NCBI RefSeq assembly: GCF_020184175.1
Contig: NC_065531.1
Span: 40,197,213 to 40,261,212, forward strand
Length of the DNA: 64,000 nt
Source of the DNA: Aphis gossypii
Taxonomy: Eukaryota > Arthropoda > Insecta > Hemiptera > Aphididae
Direction: 5' to 3'
Numbering within the stretch: the stretch's first letter is position 1; each line of letters begins with the position of its first letter. Position numbers and translations under genes: made by a program. Positions 55,020-64,000 of the stretch are shown here, piece by piece. Below the pieces are notes generated by a model. That model had not been told where the DNA came from. It saw only the letters and a program-made list of their open reading frames with translations, and did not search any database.

Positions 55020-55135
55020 TATCATCGAATTCAAATTTAACATTCCCATAACAATGTTTTACTCGACATTTAAATACATAATTCACAATACGAGTACAGC
55101 GGTACCAAGTTGCCTACCTTTTTTAAATTGCATTT
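55020..55135. repeat. Dispersed repeat, copy 1
   Basis: Contains ATCATCGAATTCAAATTTAA, then a CATT-A-AATG segment and ACCAAGTTGCCTACCT. The same order of blocks recurs in the copy at 61310-61450. No coding capacity. Type unknown. Confidence 0.5.
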
Positions 55136-56265
55136 TAAGTACTAATTTTATAATGAATGTGGATTGAGAATCAATTTAAAATCAATTAAATATAAAAAAA
55201 TACTATATACATAATGTAATTATTGTAATTACTAATATAAGATTAAGTGAATAATTTTTTCTATTTATGTAATCCATCCATAATATCTATTAAATGTAAT
55301 TTTTTCTTTTAATAAAACAGTCATTAGACTTCATAAGGTTAGGTTCTACTTTTGAATACAATAAGATATTATAGATTATATATTTATTGATATTTATGAT
55401 CTACGAATATCAATAATATTTTTTATTTTTATTTATTAAAATTTTTATTTTCTTAGCAAAAATTGATTTCATCACAACGAGCAATAATAAATAATTTTTA
55501 CAATAATTTTATAGATTTAAATTTTTTACATCTTCATAATCAAACAAATTTTTCATTTACACTAGTCAAAAAACCACCCTGCAACAGCCTTAGTAAAATA
55601 GTAACCGTTTGTCTTATAATGATAATATTGATTTATGGTTATGATAAATATCTACTAACAAGTAACTAAGCCTAAAATCATAAACTTAAATATTATAATA
55701 AATAATAGTCTATTCAAAATAATTAAGCTACAATAATTATGAATACAATTAAATATCTAAACAATAAGTAAGCAATGATGAATAAATAGATTGTAACATT
55801 TAATATTTTAATGTTTATAATATTAGGTATTAAAAAATATTATTAGTATTTTAAAGTAAGTATCAAATATTTCGATTTAAATCATTCAATAACAAATGTT
55901 AACTATATCAGGTCTATATGGGATGTTCTATATATAATTCATATTATGTATCTGTAACTGAGTATCTATCCGAAAACATAAATAAAGTAGACTCAGTTAT
56001 ATTCAGCATAAAGTTGATTAAATATATCTACATATATAAGATTATAGATCGCATACGATCTGGACACTAGACAGTATACAGTATACTATAGTTTGATAAT
56101 CGGAACTGCCGAGACACTTGAGGACTATTATTTAATATTATATATGTAGTGTGCGAATATCAATCAAATTTAATAATGTTGAGTATAAATTATATAAATC
56201 AACAATAATTTTAATTGTAATTATTTAGAAACATTAAATAATTGCAATGTGATTTAAGTTATACA

Positions 56266-56416
56266 AACTCAAACAGGGCCGAATTTAGGGAAGGGCTGAG
56301 TGGGCTGCAACCCAGGGGCCTCTACAATTTTATGATATTTTAATAAGTAAAAAAAAATATTTTCTTGTTTATGCATAAGGGGCCACCACATACCTGAATC
56401 CGCCCCTGAACTCAAA
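56266..56416. mobile_element. hAT-type MITE with perfect 8-bp target duplication
   Basis: The element occupies 56274-56408 (135 bp). Its ends are CAGGGCCGAATTTAGG and, inverted, CAGGGGCGGATTCAGG, an imperfect 16-bp terminal repeat. Identical 8-bp flanks AACTCAAA lie at 56266-56273 and 56409-56416, the expected hAT target duplication. It has no ORF, so it would need a transposase in trans. Confidence 0.8.
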
Positions 56417-59400
56417 GAGTCAAATCATATAAAAAATAATATAATTATTATGGAAATTAAAAAATAAAATATTTTTTTTTATTATTTAAAATAAATTATG
56501 TGTATATATCAATAACTATTAAAATATTTTTTTGAGAGTTACGTACATTTTAATAATAATTGATTATGTGGTATATAAAAATGTAGTGTTGATAGTCTAC
56601 ACTCTACAGGCTTACAGCACGCTACAATATTGTAATAATCGTTTCCGAAGTAGGTGGGTTATAATGGGTACACTACTAAGCCACTAGGTAAGGTATATAA
56701 TATAAATCACACAAAAATACTAAAAGTAAATAGCAATGAATTTACTAAATGCCATTTAAATTGTCTTATGTTTAGATTTTTGTATCCTGCAAAACTCAAG
56801 CAATGTTTATACAATGTTGTTTGGCATAGTTTTTGTAGGTTACTATTGTAATAAAAGTTGTTTCATTCAAATTAAGATAGGTACATATTTTGTAGTCGGT
56901 TTAACATTCGTAGTAAAATAAAAAAATACGTTTAGATATTTTACTTAACAGTCGTCATGTATACGAAATAATAGAGATCGATTTGTATTTTTAAAACTAT
57001 TGAGAGGTTATCGACCTCTATTGAGTATAATATTATATACCTATTTAACTTCTTCGTTTTTTATTTTTATTTATTGGTTAACAAAATAACTTATTTAAAA
57101 CGTAAACAATAAGAAAACATTATTGTTAAGTTATACAATTTTAATGTATATGATGCCTGTGACGCTACCAAACATCGTGTGTATGTATATTGTCAAAACT
57201 ATTATGATAATATTGTTAAAAAAATGTATAATTCGTCTATATAGATATTTATTCTTTATAGACCACTTTGATCTATACTATGACTTTATATAGATGTGAA
57301 CACATTTGATTGACTATATTTCAACACTGCCACAGTAGATTTAGGTATATACTATATATAGTATATACTCATTATACACACAAAAGTACCGTTCTCGCAT
57401 AGCTATTATATACTCGTATTATTGTACATTGATAGTGCGCCCTATACTATAATGTATCTCCCACTATAATGTCCTGGAATTTTTCGTGCCAGGAATGAGT
57501 ACTATATAATTTCGTTCACAAACCAAACAATTGGCGTTTTTTCTTCTCGTTAATAACATTCAGTGGCCATTTTCGAGGCTAATTAGAACGATCCTGGGAA
57601 CGAGATCTGTTTCGGTATATATATAATAAAATGATAGTATGTATATATATATATAATGCAATATACATATATCTGCACCACAGGAATACATGCCAATGCT
57701 CTCTACCGAGCGATTGTTCACGCTATGGAAATATCTCGCCAAGATGATGGTTAAAAGAAAAAAGACAAAAACTAAAATTAAATGACAAACGAGAGAATGA
57801 TCTTTTTTATATCCGTGTCAAGGACAAACCTAAAAAAAAACACAAACTTGTAGAATCGATTACCATCATCACAAAATTGACGTCTTTGACCGTGGAATCG
57901 ATGACATTCTTGGACACAGATCGTTCAATGACCTGTTATAAAATAGATCTATAACCTTAATTAATGTTCATTTGTAAACTATAAAATCGATTAGTCTTAC
58001 AATTCAATAGATACATTAATAATAGCCGCGTGTAGATTAATATGTACCTATACATGAATATAAAATAATTAAATGTATTCAATTTCGTAAATTGATTAGA
58101 ATATTAACCACGGTTCTATGTAGTATGTATAATATATAATCATAAAAAGTCATTTATACACAATGTATGTAGGCATAATAATAATTAGTTTAATACTTGT
58201 GAATGTAAATTGGTATAAATAAACATTTTCTAGAAACCATAAAACAGATATATTTTATGTTTCAATAATGTTCAAAGAAATAATAATATTTTAACTCAAG
58301 ACTTAACTGTGGATATTTTATTGTAATAACTAATAAAAGTTATAAGAAAAACTAAAAAACCTAATGAACGTAAAACTATTAATGACAATACACAAGCCAT
58401 GACGAATATAAATAAATTTAAAATACGATTTTATTTAAACTATTAAAAACCAACTAAAATGTTCATTTACAGTGGACATTATACAATATTTACTATCAAA
58501 TAATATTTTTTATAAAAATATCCATTACATAATTTTTAAATTCAAAAGAAATGATTTAATCTATACTTATTTTTCTATGCAATGCCATAAATACATTTAT
58601 TACTATTGTTATACTTTTTTTTTAGTTTAACTGTTCAAATTTTAATATAGTAGGTTTAAGGTGTGTATAGTAAGTATCTAATATTCAATAGATAGCTTTA
58701 TGCCATTTAATATTTTTAAATTACTATGAAATACATATTTTTTACTTAGGTACCTAAATTCAAAATAATTGTAATATATTCAAATGCGAACAGTTCACAT
58801 ATCAATGTGTTTTTTTACTAGCTATTGTATGCTCATTCAAGCATTTCTGAATAACGTTAAATATTTATTTAAAAAAAAAAACCAACTGTAAACTTTTAGA
58901 TTGCCGAATAGATCTGTAGAATAATTTAAAAACTGTTTTTTTTTTTAATTCATTCATACTTGATGATTTATGTGAACCTATTTGTATGGAAAACTTGATC
59001 ATAGCAGCTATTGCCTATTAATACCGAAACTATGTATTTATAATATTATACGTCTAGCAAAAATAAATAACATTAGATTATAATATTGTAGTCACAGGTT
59101 TCATAATAATAGCTACGTGAATACGTGATATTATAGTATAGGTACATACCATATGCTTGTTATTTCAATAGTAAGTGAATGTTTATAATGAAAAATGTAT
59201 TACGTGAGAGAATATAATGTAATAGCAGTAGGAACTATAGACTATAATATAGTATTAAATAGGTGCAGCCTACTCTAAATTTTAGAATTTAGTCAATTTA
59301 GAATAACGCTATTATTTTATTTTTTATAATGTTTAATATACAAACGTATTTTTCATTACAATTAACTTATTTTGATTTTATAATTTATTGGCAATTATAA

Positions 59401-59680
59401 TACAGATTATTTTATAAATTAGATCATGATCAGAGATAGTAAAAATAAAATTGATTTGTTGAAAAACAGTAAAATTGTAAAAGAAAATATAGCAACAAAT
59501 TATGTTTTTACATTTTATATTAAAATTAATAACAATTTTATCTCAAATCTTCAAGTGCTTAGAAATATGTATATTATATACTTATATAATATACCTATAA
59601 TAAATAATATGAAATTGTTCTGTACGTTTGAATAATAATGACCAGATCGGCAGATCCTCAAATTACTCAAGTAGACATAT

Positions 59681-59717
59681 AAATAATAATAATAATAATA
59701 ATAACAATAACAATAAT
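59681..59717. repeat. (AAT)n microsatellite
   Basis: About eight AAT triplets followed by AAC-interrupted copies. Confidence 0.7.
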
Positions 59718-59984
59718 ATACACATGCATATAGTGTAAGTTCTTAAAACCTTTGAGAACTGCAATCAAAATATTATTTTCAACATTTGTAAAATCAAGTT
59801 CAATATAAAAACTATTTCTAAGAACTTCTCACATGAAAACATTTAACCTATAATAAACAATGATCTGAAATTTATTTTACATAGATCCTAAAGTTATGCT
59901 TTTAAATTTATTGTATTTAATAATTTCTGAACATACACCCACAAAACTTATTAATCATAAGTCATTACTTATGTATAACTCATG

Positions 59985-60573
59985 TTAAGGGGATTTGTTA
60001 TACCGACTATTTTTGTCTTTATTTAACATACGTGGAATATGAACTTAAGACGTATTTTTTGTCTAACGTATATTACCATATACTGATTGATCTTGTGAAG
60101 TTATAAGAAATCTGAAAACAGATTTGAATTTATTGTTAAATCTACTTGACATCGACTTTTCCACATTTTTTTCTTTTTTATTAAAATTTCTTAAAAAATT
60201 TAAATATGAAAATTTTGTTATAGAACTGTTTTTGCATTTAAGGTAATAAAATCTAAAATTTTAGGAATTCTATGTCAAATAGTCTTAATGACAAATTAAA
60301 ATCTATTTTCAAATGTATCATCATTTCATTAGATCAGCGGTTCTCAACCTTTTTATATCACGACATCGCGTACCACCTAAAACAGTTAGAAAATTTTTAC
60401 GTACCACCTGTCCTTTTTTTTGCTTATTAATAATGTATACCTTAGTGGTACACGTACCACAGGTTGAGAAGCGCTGCACTAGATCAATTAGTGAATTTAG
60501 AAAAAAAACGTCTAAATGTCTGTATTCCACGTGTATTAGAAATATGGAAACAGTCGGTATCGAATCCCCTTAA
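59985..60573. mobile_element. Inverted-repeat DNA element with TTAA borders, interrupted by a hAT MITE
   Basis: Both ends are TTAA followed by GGGGATT reading inward. The terminal inverted repeats extend for about 75 bp: ATACCGACT, ACGTGGAATA and AGACGT recur in order on both sides with small gaps. TTAA may be a target duplication (as in piggyBac-group elements) or part of the repeat. There is no ORF of its own; apparent ORFs at 60313-60573 cross the inserted hAT element. Confidence 0.65.
60327..60484. mobile_element. hAT-type MITE nested inside the TTAA element
   Basis: The element is 60335-60476 (142 bp). The ends CAGCGGTTCTCAACCT and AGGTTGAGAAGCGCTG are inverted repeats with one mismatch, a classic hAT terminus. 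Flanks CATTAGAT and CACTAGAT form an 8-bp target duplication with one difference. Internal CGTACCACC motifs are repeated in both orientations. Confidence 0.8.
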
Positions 60574-61309
60574 CTAAGTTAATGCATTTCTATTGTTTAA
60601 GTTTCTAAAAAAAGCAAAAAGAATGCTTAATTTATTTTACAATGATTTATGTCTTTTATATGTATCTATGATTTTCAGAAAAAAAATGATTTGATTTTCA
60701 ACTTTAAGGGTAATTGCTGATAAGATATAGATCAAATGATACTTTTAAAAGTTCAAAATTGAAATTTTCTTTATTAAGGATTAACGATAATTTTTACGCA
60801 AAATAAGTTTGTGATCGAATCGATTTTATTAATTAGGTGTAGCTCAAAAAGCAAATAACTGCAGATACTTGTAATTTTTATCATATTTTTGTAATAGGAT
60901 TTTTGAATACTTAAATTTTTAAATTTTTAAAATATTTTGTGATATTTTTTTTTATATATATATATATATAGATAATTGACACTTGTTTTTTTTTAGTTAA
61001 TTTTTTTATAAATGTGGATTAAAATTATTTATTCGATCCAAACCCTTAAACTTAAATATATAGATGATTTTTTTTAAACAAAAAAATACAAGAACTATAA
61101 GTAAATTTATTTTTATAGTAATTTTAAGTTAAAATTTGAACGAAAATATTTGGGTACTTTTAACGTATAATAGTATATTTTATACACACAATGATTTTTT
61201 CGCATGAAATGTTTTCAGGAAAAATAAATTTAACCTATTATATTATTAATTGTTAAATGACTTACTATAAAAGCAATATATTAATGTATCATAAAATACA
61301 CTTAGTACC

Positions 61310-61450
61310 TTAGCTCGGAATCGTCATTCGTATGAAATTTATCATTGAATTCAAATTTAACACATCCATTACAGTGACCTACTCAATGAACAGGTACACT
61401 CAACACGACACCTAATGTATATTAGAGTGGTTACCTACTTCTCCCCTTTT
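61310..61450. repeat. Dispersed repeat, copy 2
   Basis: Shares with 55020-55135 the block ATCATTGAATTCAAATTTAA (one difference), a CATCCATTACAGTGAC-like segment and GGTTACCTACTT. Spacing is similar. Type unknown; no ORF. Confidence 0.5.
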
Positions 61451-63399
61451 ACTTTTTAATATGTAAAAATCTTAAATATTATACTTTTTATATAAATGTC
61501 ATTATTCCTTCTATTTTATTGTTTCTCATTATTAATTTCGAAATAATATAAAAACATTCAAGAATATACCTATACTAACTACACAATAGTCAAAATACTC
61601 AAAATTACTATAATATAAACATTTGGAAATAACAAATATTATTGTCTGTAGTACGTAACCACGTAGGTAAGTATCTAATATTTAGTGGAAGTAAATATTG
61701 TGTACAACAATATAAAGTGTCAAGTGCCACATTTTGAATAGGTGTACATGACTATTACATGAGCATATTGTATACTGAACACGTAAAAACAAAACCTAAA
61801 CAACAAATAGTAACAAGATTTGCATAGACATAGAAGGTTGAGTAGTTATAAATTTGAACTTCTAATGATTCAATTACAATTACTCAGACAAGTCAGACAT
61901 AATGCATGTATGTATGTATGTGTATTGTGTGTATAGGTACATATTATCGATTAAATTTGTTGTACACTTAATAAATTTACTGATATAATATACATTATAA
62001 TCATATTAATAAACTAGGATAAAATAATAATTTAAATATTTGCGTTTTTGATAATTAGTTTTGTAAAACACGAAGTCTGTTCATCATTTATTTCAATTAT
62101 AAATTAAAAAATTAATATAGTACTTAGTCACATTAATATTAATGCTACAGCCTGCAGACGTTTAACTTTTACCGTTTTATAATATACATTGTTTATTATA
62201 TAAATATAAAAACATACAATTGTTTCTAAAAGGTACATAAGTAAAAATTAATAAATAATAATATGTTGACTATTATAACAATATTATAGTACAGTGATAT
62301 ACTAATGAGGGGATTTTAAAGATGAACTCTTAAATTATTGGACATTTTTTCTGATATGCCTCTTTTGGTCAGTTAAGGTCGCCTAATTTTTAAAAATAAC
62401 CTCTCCGAACTCCCTTTCTCTTAAAAAAATTGGTCTATTACGCTATTGTAGTGGTAATTAAAATATAAAATTTATATTATCGATAAAACCTCTTCAGTCG
62501 AATTTATAAGTATGGTAAGAGTATAACACTAAAGTATAACATTTTTGGATGCATTAACGACGGACAATGTTAATAAAATGCATAAATAATAATATATCTA
62601 TATATTATTTAAGATGGTTGTCCGATAAAACTGTGTATACATTTACTATATTTGAACGGTTCGTTAAAGCAAAGCACCTCATGCCTTTAAAACACTATGG
62701 TGCACTCGCTCTTTATTATACATATTTGCACTTATCAACTGGACATTAATCCACTTAAATTTGTCCTCAAGACGTAAACACGGTCCTTTTCAACCTTCAC
62801 AATAATTGTGTCTACTTTATTCGTAACTACTTTGTACAATGAACACACAACAATACTGCCGAAATACAGCCGTAAACGCGATAAGCTCCCTGTGACGCCA
62901 ATATAGAAACTGTACAGCAAGTATTATAATATTATGAGTACCCAATACCCATTATCGTGCCCCTTGCCAAGTTTAGAGGTCAACGCGTTGCATTCCTCCG
63001 GGACTGGTCACTGATTTTTTTTTTTTTTGTAATTTTTCTACCCACATGATAATATTATTGTATTACAGATTTGCCATACGAATATAACCGCGCCCCGTTG
63101 TCATTTAGAAAAAAACCATAAATAAACATTCACTGAACAATTGTTTGTACTCGGTCGACAGGAGGGACGCCCCTGTGACTTGACCAACCCGTTGCAGTAT
63201 ACTAAACAATGACAATGTTGTCCGATTATGTATATCTAGTATCTACCCACCTCTTTAAACCTACACGATTCAATCAAAGTGTAAATATTTTGGAATAACA
63301 TTTCGCTCTCAAGAACGACAAATACGTAACAATTATTTGCATATAAAACAATAAACCATACAGTTACAATCATTAACTAATTATACATAATAGACTTAC

Positions 63400-63530
63400 C
63401 GCACAGAGACGTATAATATTCAGCTATCTGTCCATAATCGAATGCTCCTGAACCACTGTGGCGGTCTTTGTAAATATATTTGATTATCGTGCAGCACTTT
63501 GGTATTTAGTATTTGTGTTACTCACGTCAT
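63400..63530 (-). other. Candidate 5' noncoding exon of the ABCG gene
   Basis: On the minus strand a consensus donor GTAAGTC follows CTCTGTGCG at 63400. Joined to the acceptor before the ABCG start (51276), the frame upstream of the ATG meets a TGA, so the exon would be 5' UTR. One frame is open for about 40 codons without ATG. The right border is a guess. It may instead belong to an unrelated transcript. Confidence 0.35.
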
Positions 63531-63909
63531 AGTCAAATCGCGGTTAAAAAAAAAAAATTTTGCACTTTTTGACTACACGACTTTACCAACACATTTGGAG
63601 GGAATATTGCGGCACGGACGACGGACGAGTCAGCGGCAGTAGATACGAACTGCCGCGGTGTGTGAAATCGTCCGAGACACCTGCACGCCAGGTATCCGAG
63701 AGGGCGGCGAGCAGGTACGAGCCAAGGCAGCCAACTAAACCGGTCTTTAACCTCTGGCGTTACTCTACTGTAGACCGTATAGGAAAACGACAGGACGTGG
63801 TTGGCTACAGTGGCAACGACCTTCTGCCAACAAATAGCTAGAGGTTTCGGTCCAGCAGTTCTTGCGCTGCACACGCAACATAACTGTGCTGTAGCGTTGT
63901 TCAGTTACG
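63531..63909. promoter_or_regulatory. Candidate bidirectional promoter between two ABCG genes
   Basis: A GC-rich stretch of about 0.4 kb between the candidate minus-strand first exon and the plus-strand start at 63910. TCAGTT at 63901-63906, just before that ATG, fits the arthropod initiator consensus, but such a short leader would be unusual, so transcription probably starts further upstream. Confidence 0.35.
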
Positions 63910-64000
63910 ATGAAACCATCCAAAATGATCGGCGGCGATTATTCTCTAGAGCTGAACAATATTTTCCACACGGGCCAAGTGGAACCTGCCTCATGTTTCC
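63910..64000 (+). CDS. N terminus of a plus-strand gene, probably an ABCG half-transporter (partial)
   Basis: Thirty codons from ATG at 63910 run open off the end of the window. The peptide begins MKPSKMIGG and continues DYSLELNNIFHTGQVEP. A short leader followed by an L-E-L-x-N-I-F/Y-H-T-G-Q-like segment is what I would expect at the start of the insect ABCG5-like half-transporter (fly CG11069). That gene neighbours the CG31121 type in flies, and the mammalian ABCG5/ABCG8 pair is also head to head. The family call is inference because the diagnostic domains lie outside the window; the start itself is well supported. Confidence 0.5.
   Translation, partial: MKPSKMIGGDYSLELNNIFHTGQVEPASCF

Larger units (their letters stand above)
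51276..63399 (-). other. Putative 5' intron of the ABCG gene / intergenic region
   Basis: About 12 kb without recognised coding exons. If the candidate exon at 63400 is the real first exon, all of this is one intron. The region holds several transposon copies. GC-rich promoter-like sequence lies at about 52.15-52.45 kb, with a 92-codon minus-strand ORF starting with a signal-peptide-like hydrophobic stretch; this could be an alternative first exon but has no clear donor. Confidence 0.4.

Noticed and set aside
60313..60573. 86-codon plus and 69-codon minus ORFs
   Set aside because: They run across the nested transposon ends and contain no protein signature.

Overview
This is animal nuclear DNA, most likely from an aphid (Hemiptera: Aphididae). 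The sequence is very AT-rich. The hexamers TAGGTA/TACCTA recur everywhere, introns use GT-AG borders, and coding exons stand out as GC-richer islands. Every gene that can be recognised is a conserved insect gene split into exons. There are no bacterial operons, CRISPR arrays, ribosomal RNA genes or tRNA genes that I can support. The species call is inference from composition and gene content.

Layout, left to right. (1) 1-7.2 kb: the 3' end of a plus-strand GPR158/179-like orphan receptor gene. A 42-nt internal exon lies about 4 kb before a GC-rich terminal exon that carries VCPWD and VCPWE motifs. (2) 7.2-11.3 kb: gene-poor, AT-rich spacer. (3) 11.3-13.6 kb: a complete six-exon EEF2KMT/FAM86 methyltransferase gene (plus). 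(4) 13.66-16.3 kb: TRIAP1/Mdm35 (minus), convergent with EEF2KMT, with stop codons about 100 bp apart. (5) 16.9-17.6 kb: intronless Mediator subunit MED28 (plus), divergent from TRIAP1. (6) 20.5-43.6 kb: the Mkp3/DUSP6-type ERK phosphatase (minus), four coding exons spread over 23 kb with introns of 13.5, 1.0 and 7.3 kb. (7) 46.85-51.3 kb: a 14-exon ABCG half-transporter (minus, Drosophila CG31121 type) whose ATP-binding motifs are all degenerate; a candidate 5' noncoding exon sits near 63.4-63.5 kb. (8) 63.91-64.0 kb: the first codons of another plus-strand gene, probably the partner ABCG half-transporter, head to head with the first.

The genes do not form one pathway: they cover receptor signalling, translation-factor methylation, mitochondrial lipid transfer, transcription, MAP-kinase shut-off and lipid or other small-molecule transport. 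The two ABCG genes are the likely functional pair. The introns and spacers hold several short non-autonomous DNA transposons with readable ends: two hAT-type elements with 8-bp target duplications, one of them inside a second TTAA-flanked inverted-repeat element; a mariner-like element; a 418-bp fold-back element; and a LINE remnant.

The observations I rate highest are: the apparently ATPase-dead ABCG gene in a head-to-head pair; an in-frame Arg-Gly-rich reading frame directly after the MED28 stop codon; a cleanly bordered unidentified plus-strand exon at 40045-40221 inside Mkp3 intron 1; and the nested transposons at 60 kb. Exon borders were derived by hand from splice signals, reading phase and remembered family similarity. 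No alignment or database search was run.
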